This document shows, one piece after another, positions 35,403-45,026 of a DNA stretch of 64,000 nt. Under the pieces are notes generated by a model. The model was given only the letters and a program-made list of their open reading frames with translations, made no database searches and was not told where the DNA came from. The DNA comes from Vulcanimicrobiota bacterium. Its GTDB lineage: Bacteria; Vulcanimicrobiota; Xenobia; Xenobiales; JADMJV01. The stretch's first letter is position 1; the number at the start of each line of letters is the position of its first letter. The position numbers were made by a program, and so were the translations under genes. The DNA lies in contig JAHBVR010000001.1 of assembly GCA_019637395.1 (NCBI GenBank), positions 124,001-188,000 of the forward strand, written 5' to 3'.

Positions 35403-38400
35403 ATGGCACTAAACGAAGCAAAACAGCTGATCGCACGCGAGCGGATAGCCAGGTTATTCCGTTTCATGGGCGGCATGCAGCAACTCAGCTCGCCTCCTTG
35501 CCTGAACCTCAAGAGCTATCAGTGGAAACAGCGCTGGATCGATTTGCCCATGAGCAAATATGTCCAGGTGGGCCGGCTTTCCCAGGGCGAGGAGGATCCC
35601 GGCGACGATTTTTTGCTGCGCGTGCGCAAACCCACCGAAAAGAAGGACCCCGCCTACGCTCTCTTTGAGCACCTGCTGGAACTCAACAACATCATCGAGC
35701 GCGAGTCCGAAAAGGTAGAACTGGTGGTCGGTGACGGCATCATCAAGGTAGAGGGGGGCGACCCCATCGACCACCCCTTGCTGCTGCAAAAGCTTCAGAT
35801 CGAGTTCCTGGCTGACAGCTCCGAAATCGTCATCCGCGAGACCGACCGGGAGAGCGAGCTTTACCTGGCGCTACTGCGCCGCCTCGGTCTGAGCGAAGAG
35901 GCCATCGTGGGAGCCCGCAAACTCTTGCAGCAGCATGCTGCTCATCCGCTGGGCAAAGAATCCACCAACGAATTCTTCTCCGCCCTGTGGGCGCTGCTCT
36001 GGCCCAACGGCAACGCACCGGCCACCCGGCGCGAGCCCACGGTCTACCTGGGCTTTCGTAGCGCCAGTTTCACTCAGGCCATTGAAGCCTTCTTGCGAGC
36101 TCTACCGGATGTACAAGAACTGCCGCCCTCCCTGGTTCGGGTGGTGGGCGTCGACCCCGGTCCCCCCGCCGACGCCAAGCCTCTAGAAGACCACGACCTG
36201 CTGCTCACCATGCCGAGCAACCCGGAACAAGAGCGCGTCGTCAAACGCCTGCACAGCGCCGGAGCCGTTCTCGTGCAAGGACCCCCCGGCACCGGTAAGA
36301 CCCACACGATTGCCAACTTGATCGGCCATCTGCTGGCCGAAGGCAAAAGCATTCTGGTCACCAGCCAGGCTTCCAAAGCCCTGCGCATCGTGCGCGACAT
36401 GGTCATCCCCGAGCTGCGCCCGCTGTGCGTCAGCGTGTTGGAGCAGGAATCGGAAAGCCGCGACCAGTTGGAAGCGGCCGTCAAAGGTATCGTCAATCGC
36501 TTTACCAGCAGCGATCCGGACGAACTGGACGCGCTGGCCAAGCAATATGAGAGCCGCCGCGGCGAACTGCGCGACAAGCTAACCGCCATCGAAGATCGGC
36601 TGCTCAACGCCCGCCTCGACGAATATCGCCCGCTCCAGGTCGGCGAAGAAACCATCACACCGGGACGGGCTGCCCAACTGCTGGTGGATCAGAGCGCCTC
36701 CCGCCACCAATGGATCCCCGGCCCGGTCGTGGCCGGGGCTGAATTTCCCCTCGATCAGGAAGAACTCCGCCAGCTCTACCGCCTCAACCGGGACGTTCCC
36801 GCCGAATTGGAAGCCGACCTCGACCAGGTACTGCCGCCCATTGAAGAGTTGATTTCCGAGTTCCAGTTCAAGGAACTGGTCACCAAGAAGAAGGCTCTCC
36901 AGACTGAGGAGGGCATAGGCGAGGAGTTCTGGGACCACGAATCTCAGGATCCCAAGCAATTGCAGCGCCTGCTCGACCAGGTGGAACGCGCCGTCACCCA
37001 GATCCAGGACGGCACCTCCTGGGTGCTCGACTGCATGCGCGTGGGGATGCTGGGAGGCGCCCACAAGCAAACCTGGGAAGACCTGGTGGCCACCGTGGAA
37101 AACGCCGTCCACGAATTCGCCGAACTCGACCGGCTCACGCTCTCCACCGGCGCCACCGTGGTCGACAACGATATGAGCGTGGACGAATCCTTACGTGTCA
37201 TTGAAGAGATCATCGCCCACCTGCGCACCAAGGGCTCCATCTCTATGTGGACCTTTATCAGCGGTCCCTGGAAGAAGCTGATCGCCAACGTGCGCGTGCA
37301 CGGCAAGAGCCGCCTGCAGAACGTCGAGGAAGCCGAAGGTGTGCGCGCCTTCCTGAAGCTCAAGCAGGGCCAGCAAATGTTGCGTAGCCGCTGGGACCGT
37401 CAAATGGGCTCGCGCGGGGCTCCCAGCTTCGACAGCCTGGGTGAGCCATCCCATGAAATCGCCTACAGCTACCTGCCCCAAATGAAGGCCGCCCTGGCCT
37501 GGTATGAAAACGAGTGGGAAGCCTGCCGCCGGCTGATGAAAGACCAGGGATTACGCTGGTCGGCCATCGTGGACCGGGTTCCCATCGATACCGGGCTCTT
37601 CGGCGAACTCTTCCGCATCCGGGAAGCCTCCCGCCGCTACCTGATCCCGACCATTCAGTCGCGCAAAGCCGAGCTCGATTCGGCCGTCTACAATCAGCGG
37701 CTACAGGCCCAAGAACGCCTGTTGACGCAATGCCAGCCGCGCGACATGGGCGGCATTCTCAGCCGCCTGCGCCAGGCCACCCTGAGCCTGGATCCCGAAG
37801 CCTACGGTCGCGCCTGGGCCTGGTTCATGCAATTGCATTCGCTCAAAGAACCGGTGGCGGCGCGCAATGTACTGTTGAACAAGGTTCGTGAAGTAGCCCC
37901 GGAATGGGCGCGCGCCATCCGCGACCACCGCCAGCCGCACGACCGCAGCGAGCCCCCCGGGGAGGTGGGCCCGGCCTGGAAATTCCGCCAGTGGACCCAA
38001 CAACTGGAAACCCGGGCCGAGGTGGATCCCGAACAGCTCCAACAGGAAGCTATTTTGCTGAAAAACCAGTTGCGGCTGGCCACAGCCCACTATGTGGAGC
38101 ACAAAACCTGGGCCAACCAGTTGCGCCGCACCGGGGTGCGTCAGCAACAAGCCCTGGTCGGCTGGCTCGACTTGATGCGCAAAATCGGCGCCGGCAAAGG
38201 CAAGCGGGCTCCCAAACTCAAAGCCACCGCCCGCGAGAAGCTGGCCGAATGCCGTGACGCCGTGCCGGTCTGGATTATGCCGCTGGCCCGTGTGGCCGAG
38301 AGCTACCATCCCGGCGAAACGCTTTTTGACGTGGTTATCCTGGACGAAGCCAGCCAGTGCGACGTCACCGGCCTGATCGCCTTCGCCCTGGGCCGCGAGG

Positions 38401-40076
38401 TGCTGGTGGTGGGCGACAATGAACAGGTCAGCCCGGAGGCCGTCGGTATGTCTTACGAGAAGATCGAGCAGTTGATCGATGAGCATCTCTACGACGTGCC
38501 CAACAAAGAGCTTTACGACGGCAAGACCTCGGTTTACGATCTGGCTCGCCAGTCTTTTGGCGGCACCATCCGCCTGGTCGAGCATTTCCGCTGCGTCCCG
38601 GAAATTATCGCCTTCTCCAACAAACTCTGCTATCAGGGTGAAATCCAGCCTTTGCGCGAAACCCACCAGGGTAAACTGCGTCCGCCCACCCACTTTCACC
38701 GAGTCGAAGGCGGCAGCTATCAGCGCAAGGTCAACAAAGCCGAAGCGGAAGAGGTCGCCTCCTTGCTGGTGGCCTGCTCCGAACAGCCGGAATATGCCGG
38801 CCAAACGATGGGCATGATCTCGCTGGTCGGCGAAGAGCAGGCCTTGCTGGTGGACAAACTGCTAACCCAGCATATGCCGCTCTCCGACTATCAGTCACGC
38901 CGGGTTCTTTGCGGTAACGCCGCCCAGTTCCAGGGCGACGAACGCGACGTTATGTTCCTATCGCTGGTCGAGACGGCCGATGACCAGAATGCCCTTTCCT
39001 TGCGCCGCAGCGACATGTTCATCAAGCGTTACAACGTGGCCGCCTCCCGCGCCCGCAATCAACTCTGGGTGGTAGGCGGTCTGGATCCCGATCAGCATCT
39101 GAAAGTCGGCGATCTGCGCGAAGTGCTCATCCGCCACGCCATCGACCCCGAACGCACCATTATGGAAGTGGCCGAGATGAATCCGCGCGACAGCAAGGAA
39201 GCTGATGCCGTTGCCGCCGGTGCCCGCCGCATGAGCCAGGCGCTGCAGCGCGAGCTGGAAGGAGCGGGCTATCGCGTGCACCGTGATTTCCCGGTCGGCA
39301 GTTACCGCCTGGATCTGGTGGTGGAAGGCAAGTCGCAGCGAGTGGCCATTCGCTGCGACGGCGATCGCGAACACGCTCCCGACCGCTTTAAGATCGTAGT
39401 CGAACGCGAAGCCGTGCTGGAACGCCTGGGCTGGCGCTTCGTCTCGCTACGCGCCAGCCAGTATTACCGGCAACCCCAGGAAACCCAACAGATGCTTCTA
39501 CGTCGCTTGCGTGAATTAGGCGTGGAGCCGGCCGTCGGCGGATTGGGAGATCCTGGTCGTGACGACGGTTCCGCCCTTTACCAGCGAGTCCTCGACCGCG
39601 CGGCTCAATTGCGCCGCATCTGGCGAGGCGAAGAAGAAAACGTGCCGGCCATTCAGGTCCCCAAGCATTTACTGGATATGCCTAAACTGCCGGTGCCGCC
39701 GTTGCCTAACATGCCCGAGGCCGACCTTTCGCTGGGGGGAGTGCCCGGCCTGCCGGACGCTTCCTTTAGCGAACGGATGGCTCAGCGGCTGGCCTCGCTG
39801 GGAGATAGCCCCACTCCTCCCGTGCTGCCCTCACTGGACTCGCTGGCTCCCCTGCCTCCGCTGGGCGCCGCGCTCGAGCCGCTGGGGCCCATCCCCTCGA
39901 TCCCCTCGGCTCTATCCCTGGACTTGCCCACTCCGGGCAGCTCGGGAATTCCCGAGGTACCTCAGGCACCCGGTGGACCGGGCTGGAAAGAACTCTTCTC
40001 GAAGCCGAACGAAGAATCCGCCAGCTTTCTGCCTTTACAGATCCCGGAGCCGCCCAAGCGCTCCGACGATCACTAG
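35403..40076 (+). CDS. Large SF1 helicase (AAA_11/AAA_12) with C-terminal REase-like nuclease domain
   Basis: The 1557-residue protein carries a UPF1/DNA2-type superfamily 1 helicase: Walker A VQGPPGTGKTHTIANLI near residue 294, a large insertion of about 600 residues with helical and coiled-coil character, then DVVILDEASQCD (motif II, near 981), VGDNEQVSP, FRCVPEIIAFSNKLCY, GNAAQFQGDERDVMFLSLV and NVAASRARNQLWVVG (motif VI). Residues about 1260-1370 match the MTES_1575/Vsr-like nuclease fold (YRLDLVVEG, AIRCDGDREH, ERLGWRF). A Pro/Leu/Ser-rich tail of about 150 residues follows. Similar helicase-nuclease fusions occur in defence contexts, but there is no other defence gene here. Its stop shares CTAG with the convergent gene. 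Confidence 0.85.
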   Translation: MALNEAKQLIARERIARLFRFMGGMQQLSSPPCLNLKSYQWKQRWIDLPMSKYVQVGRLSQGEEDPGDDFLLRVRKPTEKKDPAYALFEHLLELNNIIERESEKVELVVGDGIIKVEGGDPIDHPLLLQKLQIEFLADSSEIVIRETDRESELYLALLRRLGLSEEAIVGARKLLQQHAAHPLGKESTNEFFSALWALLWPNGNAPATRREPTVYLGFRSASFTQAIEAFLRALPDVQELPPSLVRVVGVDPGPPADAKPLEDHDLLLTMPSNPEQERVVKRLHSAGAVLVQGPPGTGKTHTIANLIGHLLAEGKSILVTSQASKALRIVRDMVIPELRPLCVSVLEQESESRDQLEAAVKGIVNRFTSSDPDELDALAKQYESRRGELRDKLTAIEDRLLNARLDEYRPLQVGEETITPGRAAQLLVDQSASRHQWIPGPVVAGAEFPLDQEELRQLYRLNRDVPAELEADLDQVLPPIEELISEFQFKELVTKKKALQTEEGIGEEFWDHESQDPKQLQRLLDQVERAVTQIQDGTSWVLDCMRVGMLGGAHKQTWEDLVATVENAVHEFAELDRLTLSTGATVVDNDMSVDESLRVIEEIIAHLRTKGSISMWTFISGPWKKLIANVRVHGKSRLQNVEEAEGVRAFLKLKQGQQMLRSRWDRQMGSRGAPSFDSLGEPSHEIAYSYLPQMKAALAWYENEWEACRRLMKDQGLRWSAIVDRVPIDTGLFGELFRIREASRRYLIPTIQSRKAELDSAVYNQRLQAQERLLTQCQPRDMGGILSRLRQATLSLDPEAYGRAWAWFMQLHSLKEPVAARNVLLNKVREVAPEWARAIRDHRQPHDRSEPPGEVGPAWKFRQWTQQLETRAEVDPEQLQQEAILLKNQLRLATAHYVEHKTWANQLRRTGVRQQQALVGWLDLMRKIGAGKGKRAPKLKATAREKLAECRDAVPVWIMPLARVAESYHPGETLFDVVILDEASQCDVTGLIAFALGREVLVVGDNEQVSPEAVGMSYEKIEQLIDEHLYDVPNKELYDGKTSVYDLARQSFGGTIRLVEHFRCVPEIIAFSNKLCYQGEIQPLRETHQGKLRPPTHFHRVEGGSYQRKVNKAEAEEVASLLVACSEQPEYAGQTMGMISLVGEEQALLVDKLLTQHMPLSDYQSRRVLCGNAAQFQGDERDVMFLSLVETADDQNALSLRRSDMFIKRYNVAASRARNQLWVVGGLDPDQHLKVGDLREVLIRHAIDPERTIMEVAEMNPRDSKEADAVAAGARRMSQALQRELEGAGYRVHRDFPVGSYRLDLVVEGKSQRVAIRCDGDREHAPDRFKIVVEREAVLERLGWRFVSLRASQYYRQPQETQQMLLRRLRELGVEPAVGGLGDPGRDDGSALYQRVLDRAAQLRRIWRGEEENVPAIQVPKHLLDMPKLPVPPLPNMPEADLSLGGVPGLPDASFSERMAQRLASLGDSPTPPVLPSLDSLAPLPPLGAALEPLGPIPSIPSALSLDLPTPGSSGIPEVPQAPGGPGWKELFSKPNEESASFLPLQIPEPPKRSDDH

Positions 40077-41158
40077 TAACCGGGCAGCCTATCGTTGGTG
40101 CGAGTCGGAGAACTATTGTAGCCGGGTAGCGAGCTACTGCGGTTGTTGTTTTGGTAGCCGGGCAGACCGCCGCTGCTCGCATTCTGTCCGTTGGGATACT
40201 CCAGTTTGGGCAGCTCCAGCCGGGGAGTTTTACGAGGCGGCGGGGCCATGCTGGCCGTTTCGGGCAAGTCTTCCTCGGCCTCCGCGGCAACACTTGTGGG
40301 TTTGGTGACGGCGCCGTTGGTCGGCCGGCGGTTCGGCCGCCCCTGTGGATAAGCGGCGGCCGTCTCCAACCGGGGCACAACCACGGGCATTTGCGCCTTG
40401 GTGAAAGCACCGCCCGAGGCGTTGTCGTTTTCCAGCCTGTCCAACAAGGCTTGCTGCGGGTGCGTTAAGGGACCCAACTTGCGGGCCTGGCGCAATTGCT
40501 CCAGGGCCCCTGGTAGATTCCCCTGGCGCAGAGCGATATTGGCCATCACCAGATGTCCGGCCTGAACTTGAGGCGAACCGCCTTGATTGCGCTGCAAACT
40601 GCTGACCGCCTGGCGGGCTTGCGCGTAGGCCCGATCCTGAACACCGCGAGTGGAGAGCTTCTGAGCACTTTCCAGCTCCTCCAGAGCATCCACGTTCAAC
40701 CTGCGCAACTCGGCCCGAGCCAGGCTCAGGTTCTCCAAATCGTCGGCCGTACCGCGGTGACGCTGCAGCCAGGAAAAGTGCTCGACCGCCTCCACATAGT
40801 CTTTCTGCTGCAAATCGGCCAGACCGATAAGGCGGCGGATCTCTTTCTCCAAAGATGGCTCGGACGGTTTTTGCTGCTCGAGAGCCAGGGCGACCCTGGC
40901 CTGGATCAAAGCCCGGCGTGACTCTCCACGGATAAAGTGCTGGCGGGCCTGATTCAGATTCTCCAAAGGACTGGCCGAAGCGGTTTCGGCCACAGTTTGC
41001 GAAATCGACGTCTGTTCGAAGTTCCAATAGACGAGCAGGCCGCCGAAAACCAGCACGGCGCCGCCCAAAACAACCGTGGTGGCCCAGAGCAACAAAGCGT
41101 CGGATTTGGCCTTACGGGCGGCGGGCAGTTCATTGAAAGGCCGCACTTCTCCGTTCAT
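40073..41158 (-). CDS. Membrane-anchored helical-repeat protein with LPGY tail repeats
   Basis: The 361-residue protein has a short cytoplasmic start, a membrane helix (LLLWATTVVLGGAVLVFGGLLVYW) and an extracytoplasmic region of tetratricopeptide-like helices (for example LENLNQARQHFIRGESRRA, then VQAGHLVMANIALRQGN and LPGALEQLRQARKLG). The last 40 residues hold three copies of LPGY separated by Asn/Ser/Arg-rich spacers, the last being the C-terminus. The function is unknown. ATG 41158 overlaps the aminotransferase stop in ATGA. Confidence 0.65.
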   Translation of the reverse strand: MNGEVRPFNELPAARKAKSDALLLWATTVVLGGAVLVFGGLLVYWNFEQTSISQTVAETASASPLENLNQARQHFIRGESRRALIQARVALALEQQKPSEPSLEKEIRRLIGLADLQQKDYVEAVEHFSWLQRHRGTADDLENLSLARAELRRLNVDALEELESAQKLSTRGVQDRAYAQARQAVSSLQRNQGGSPQVQAGHLVMANIALRQGNLPGALEQLRQARKLGPLTHPQQALLDRLENDNASGGAFTKAQMPVVVPRLETAAAYPQGRPNRRPTNGAVTKPTSVAAEAEEDLPETASMAPPPRKTPRLELPKLEYPNGQNASSGGLPGYQNNNRSSSLPGYNSSPTRTNDRLPGY

Positions 41159-42306
41159 CGCCAGCTCCAATCTCGTATCAGCTCGAGGATCCGGTCCTGT
41201 TCCTCAAACTTGAGGCCGGCATACAGAGGCAAACGGATCAGCCGGTTGGCGGCGGCGACCGCGACGGGACAATCAGCTTCTCCTCCTCCGTAAGCCAGGC
41301 CCATGGGAGAGGTATGCAGCGGTTGGTAGTGATAGGCGGCCTGGATATTCTGGGAGCGCAGAAACATCATCAACTGCTGGCGCTTTTCCAGATCGGGAAG
41401 CAACAGGTAGTAAAGATGGGCCGGGTGGCGCGCGGTGCCGGGAACGTGCGGCTGCTCCACGCCGTGCTGCCGGCACCAGTCGCGCAGACCCGTCTGATAG
41501 CGTTCCCACAGCTCCAAACGGTGACGCTGGACGGGCTCCATCTCCTCCAGGTTGGCCCACAATAAGGCGGCGTTCAAGTCGCTGAGAAGGTAGCTGGAGC
41601 CCGGCGATACCCAGGTATATTTATCGATCAACCCCATCAGGAAACGCGACCGATTGGTTCCCTTTTCCTGGGCAATCTCGGCTTTTTCCACCCAATCCGG
41701 ACGGTTGAGAATGAGAGCGCCGCCCTCCCCACAACTGACATTCTTGGTTTCGTGAAAACTTAAAGTGGACAGCGACCCGAAGGTGCCCAGGAAGCGACCG
41801 GACAGGCTGCCGAAAAGTCCATGGGCGTTATCCTCGACCACTTCTACTCCATGGCGCGCGGCGATTTGCATGATTTTTTCCATGTCGCAAGCCACGCCGG
41901 CATAATGCACCGGAACAATGGCGCGGGTGCGCGGCGTAATGGCGGCCTCGAGCAAGTCCGGGTCAAGGTTCAGGGTGCGCGGGTCGACATCCACAAAGAC
42001 CGGCCTGGCTCCGAATAAAGCGAAGCCGCTGGCGCTGCTGACGAAAGTAAAAGCCGGCACGATCACTTCGTCGCCGGGCTGAATGCCCAGAATGCAGGCG
42101 GCCATTTCTAAAGCGGCCGTACAGCTGGGAGTCAGAAACACGCTGGCGCCCTGAAACAGTTCGGCCAGGCGCTGGCGGCATTTCTGGGCGAAAGGTCCGT
42201 TGCCGGCCCACTTTCCGGAGCGGAGAGCCGATTGGATGGTTCTTTCGGCTTGGGGGGCGCAAAAGGGCTTGTGAAAGGGAATGTGGGTGGCGGTGGACTG
42301 CATCAT
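41155..42306 (-). CDS. WecE/RffA-type sugar nucleotide aminotransferase
   Basis: A PLP enzyme of the DegT/DnrJ/EryC1 family; the closest pattern is dTDP-4-amino-4,6-dideoxygalactose transaminase. Visible blocks: SGKWAGNGPFAQKCRQRL at the N-terminus, LTPSCTAALEMAA, DEVIVPAFTFVSSASGF, VEDNAHGLFGS, and LSFHETKNVSCGEGGAL with the PLP lysine. It would supply amino sugars for a surface polysaccharide. ATG 42306 fits the family N-terminus; a longer in-frame extension upstream overlaps the UbiD gene and lacks similarity. The gene is coupled to the LPGY protein that follows. Confidence 0.88.
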   Translation of the reverse strand: MMQSTATHIPFHKPFCAPQAERTIQSALRSGKWAGNGPFAQKCRQRLAELFQGASVFLTPSCTAALEMAACILGIQPGDEVIVPAFTFVSSASGFALFGARPVFVDVDPRTLNLDPDLLEAAITPRTRAIVPVHYAGVACDMEKIMQIAARHGVEVVEDNAHGLFGSLSGRFLGTFGSLSTLSFHETKNVSCGEGGALILNRPDWVEKAEIAQEKGTNRSRFLMGLIDKYTWVSPGSSYLLSDLNAALLWANLEEMEPVQRHRLELWERYQTGLRDWCRQHGVEQPHVPGTARHPAHLYYLLLPDLEKRQQLMMFLRSQNIQAAYHYQPLHTSPMGLAYGGGEADCPVAVAAANRLIRLPLYAGLKFEEQDRILELIRDWSWR

Positions 42307-42326
42307 TTGAAGAGTTCTGATTCCCC

Positions 42327-44189
42327 TCAGGAACCCCTCGAAAACTTGTGAAGATCCGCCAAGGGTCCCCCCGGCTTCCGCCAGGTCCCGAGCAGTTCCA
42401 GGATTTGCGGGCTTTCTTCCAGGGCGGGAGCGTGATGAGGCTTGGGGCGGGCGTCGATGATCAGCGGCCCCCGGCAGCCCCAGTGGCGCTGGTAGGTGGA
42501 AGGTGACACTCCATACACGTCGGCGGCCGGATTGGAGCGAGTGAAGGTCGTCCAGAGAAAATTGTTCAGGCTGCGGGCCGCGAACCGGCTGTCCTGGCAG
42601 ACAACCCAAAGGGGAAAGGCGCACAGCGGGTGGTCGAGAGGCAGCCCCTCCAGCGGCTGAAGGCTCGGATCAGCTCCGCGTTCCGCATCGAACGCAAAAG
42701 CGGGTCCCTGGATGGCCAGCACGCCCGGTAGACAGCAGCGTGGCTCCGAGAAACCGGGAGGCAGGCGAAACTCACCTTGGCAGGTACTGGTTAGTTGGCG
42801 CAGCGGCTCCCCGACGGCCGCGATCACCAGTTTAGACCCCTGATTGAGCTGGCCGCCCGAATAGTCCAGTGTATCGATGGTCGTCTGGGTGTGAAAATGC
42901 AGGTCACGCCGCCAATCCACCCGCTCGAGCATGTGCTGGAAGAAATGCCTGATATCGCAGCAATCCAGACGCGCGTCGTCCTCCTGGGCGGCCAGCCAGA
43001 GGTACTTGGCCAGCGATAACTGCCCCTGGCCCAGGATAGCATTGGCGCAGGTCAGCAGCTCTTGGGGGCGCCGCCGTTTTTGAAAGGGGGTGTAGCGTTC
43101 GCTGGCCACCGCCAACAGCAAAGGATGCACTCCGGCCGCGTCGACCGCGTGCACCTGCTTGACCCCAGGCAGGACGGTGGGCAAAACCGGGTCGGTCATT
43201 TGATGGATCAGTTTGCCGAAAGTAGTGTCTTCTTGAGGCGGCCGGCCTACGGTAGTGACCGGCCAGATGGCGTCGCTGCGATGGTAGACCGCTTCCACAT
43301 GCAGGACGGGAAAGGGATGAGCCAGGCTGTAGTAGCCCAGATGATCTCCAAAGGGACCTTCGGGCTTGGTCAACTCCGGGTCAATCCAGCCCACGATAGC
43401 AAAATCGGCCTCGGCCGCCAGCGCCAGCGGGCTCTCCGGGCAGGGGCAGAGAGTCACCGGCGCGCCCGCCAGAGCCCCGGCAAAAACCAGCTCCGGAATG
43501 GTTTCGGGCAGGGGCATCACCGCCGACCAGGCCAGCGCCGGAGGCCCGCCCACGAAAACGTTGACGTAGAGTCGCTGAGAGCGGGCGGCGGCGGTCTGAT
43601 GATGAATGCCGATGCCGCGATGAATCTGGTAATGCAGGCCGGCTTCGCGTTCCGGCAGGTAATCGTTGCCGGCCAATTGCACCCGATACATGCCCAGGTT
43701 ACCGTGCATCCAGCCCGGCTGGAGCGGATCTTCGCTGTAGACGGCCGGCAGAGTGACGAAAGGACCGCCGTCCTGAGGCCAGCTGATGAAGCGCGGCAGG
43801 CTGGCCAGGCTCGTCTTGTGCTGCAGAATCGGCCCGCTCCGGCGCCGGCGCGGCAGCAAATGCGGCAGGCTGAGAGGCAGGTCCCAGTAACGCCAGGGCT
43901 GGCGTAGCATAGCCGCCGGGTCGGCCTTGAGGCGCATGGCTTTCTCCACTCGCTGGAGACCGTGACGCAGCAAGTAACGGGCCCGTTGCGGCGATCCATA
44001 AAGGTTTCCCACCACGGGAAAGCGGCAGTCGCGCACCCGTGGAAAAAGCACGGCCGGCCCGCCCTGGTCGTAGACATAGCGCAGCACCGCGGCCATTTCC
44101 AACTCGGCCCGAATCGGTTCCTCAAAGACCAGCAATTGATTGGTGCGCCGCAGGTCGGCCACCACCCCGGACATACTACGGTAAGCCAT
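42327..44189 (-). CDS. UbiD-family decarboxylase
   Basis: UbiD enzymes use prenylated FMN to (de)carboxylate aromatic or unsaturated acids. The 620-residue protein has the family opening MAYRSMSGVVADLRRTNQL, the central NVFVGGPPALAWSAVMPLPE, EGPFGDHLGYYSLAHPFPV (catalytic Glu region) and VHAVDAAGVHPLLLAVA. It is longer than E. coli UbiD (about 500). I chose ATG 44189 because it opens exactly like UbiD; an in-frame start at 44246 is possible. No ubiX cofactor-synthase gene is in the window. The substrate is unknown. Confidence 0.88.
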   Translation of the reverse strand: MAYRSMSGVVADLRRTNQLLVFEEPIRAELEMAAVLRYVYDQGGPAVLFPRVRDCRFPVVGNLYGSPQRARYLLRHGLQRVEKAMRLKADPAAMLRQPWRYWDLPLSLPHLLPRRRRSGPILQHKTSLASLPRFISWPQDGGPFVTLPAVYSEDPLQPGWMHGNLGMYRVQLAGNDYLPEREAGLHYQIHRGIGIHHQTAAARSQRLYVNVFVGGPPALAWSAVMPLPETIPELVFAGALAGAPVTLCPCPESPLALAAEADFAIVGWIDPELTKPEGPFGDHLGYYSLAHPFPVLHVEAVYHRSDAIWPVTTVGRPPQEDTTFGKLIHQMTDPVLPTVLPGVKQVHAVDAAGVHPLLLAVASERYTPFQKRRRPQELLTCANAILGQGQLSLAKYLWLAAQEDDARLDCCDIRHFFQHMLERVDWRRDLHFHTQTTIDTLDYSGGQLNQGSKLVIAAVGEPLRQLTSTCQGEFRLPPGFSEPRCCLPGVLAIQGPAFAFDAERGADPSLQPLEGLPLDHPLCAFPLWVVCQDSRFAARSLNNFLWTTFTRSNPAADVYGVSPSTYQRHWGCRGPLIIDARPKPHHAPALEESPQILELLGTWRKPGGPLADLHKFSRGS

Positions 44190-44252
44190 GCCCTCCGCGT
44201 TCAAGGCGTCTTCCCCTGGGACCCCCCCAGAGTCCGGCGCTGACACCTGAGA

Positions 44253-44681
44253 TCAAGAATCCAGCGGATTTTCCCAGCGCAGGCCGGGAAATCGAGCAAA
44301 GCCGCGATCGGCGCTTTGCAAAATCAGCCCGTGCTCTGTCGCTAAAGCTGCCAGGTGAGCATCCGGGACTGCATTTCCCCCTCTCCCTGCAGCCAGGTAG
44401 CGGCCAAGGAGAGCTTGATGGTTATGGGTTGGCCCCGGAATCCAGCTATTCGGCGCCTCCAGCCAGGCCTCAACCTGAGCCCAGGCCTGCTCCACAGTGC
44501 GGGGCTGCTGCAGAATCCTGGGATTCGTCACCACCCTCAAGAAGGCCAGCAAGGATGTCCAGGGGAGCCCCACCGGAGGGGCGTCATTGAACCGATCGTT
44601 GAGCCAGGTATGGGCTCGCTGATGTTGGTTCATTTCGGCGATGTGCGCATAGACCAGGAGATTGGCGTCAATCAGAATCAA
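44253..44681 (-). CDS. vapC: VapC-type PIN-domain toxin
   Basis: A PIN-domain ribonuclease toxin of 142 residues. Acidic active-site positions are visible in MILIDANLLVYA (Asp5), VPDAHLAALATEHG and QSADRGFARFPGLRW. The LLAFLRVVTNPRIL segment places it in the VapC subgroup that has this block. It starts at 44681 and overlaps the antitoxin stop by 4 nt (44678-44681), the usual TA coupling. It sits 64 nt upstream of ubiD on the same strand. Confidence 0.88.
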   Translation of the reverse strand: MILIDANLLVYAHIAEMNQHQRAHTWLNDRFNDAPPVGLPWTSLLAFLRVVTNPRILQQPRTVEQAWAQVEAWLEAPNSWIPGPTHNHQALLGRYLAAGRGGNAVPDAHLAALATEHGLILQSADRGFARFPGLRWENPLDS

Positions 44682-44926
44682 CGATAGTCCTCGCCCTCAG
44701 CGATCGCCAGAGCTTGGGAAATGCTCTCCAGGGGGATCAGGCACTTCCCCCCTGAAACCGACTGGGTATAAGCGCGGTAGGAGCGAGGCTCCTGCTTTCG
44801 CTCCAACTGGGCCAACCCCAGTCTCAGGGCCAAGTTGACCACCTCTTTAAAGGGAAGTCCCCTTTCACCTCGGATCCTCTCCAACAGGATAGCCACGTCA
44901 TCATCGATGGTCAGAGTGGTTCTCAT
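44678..44926 (-). CDS. vapB: VapB-type antitoxin
   Basis: The 82-residue protein opens with MRTTLTIDDDVAILLERIRG, the ribbon-helix-helix DNA-binding pattern of VapB antitoxins, and has a C-terminal part that would bind the toxin. It precedes VapC with a 4-nt overlap. No Shine-Dalgarno sequence is visible before ATG 44926, so translation may be from a leaderless or nearly leaderless transcript. Confidence 0.85.
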   Translation of the reverse strand: MRTTLTIDDDVAILLERIRGERGLPFKEVVNLALRLGLAQLERKQEPRSYRAYTQSVSGGKCLIPLESISQALAIAEGEDYR

Positions 44927-44933
44927 GTATCAA

Positions 44934-44962
44934 AACTTAACAAGATGATGTCTTGATGTCAA
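44934..44962 (-). promoter_or_regulatory. Candidate vapBC promoter
   Basis: On the minus strand a perfect -35 TTGACA (44962-44957) is followed 17 nt later by the weak -10 TAAGTT (44939-44934). The predicted start would fall within a few bases of the vapB ATG, giving a leaderless mRNA. The spacer contains GACATCA and CATCATC repeats that could be an operator. Confidence 0.4.
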
Positions 44963-45026
44963 GCTTCTAAACCAGGACCCTCCTCCTCGTAGAGGTTCAA
45001 AGCCGGTCGAAAGCAAATCGGGCCCG

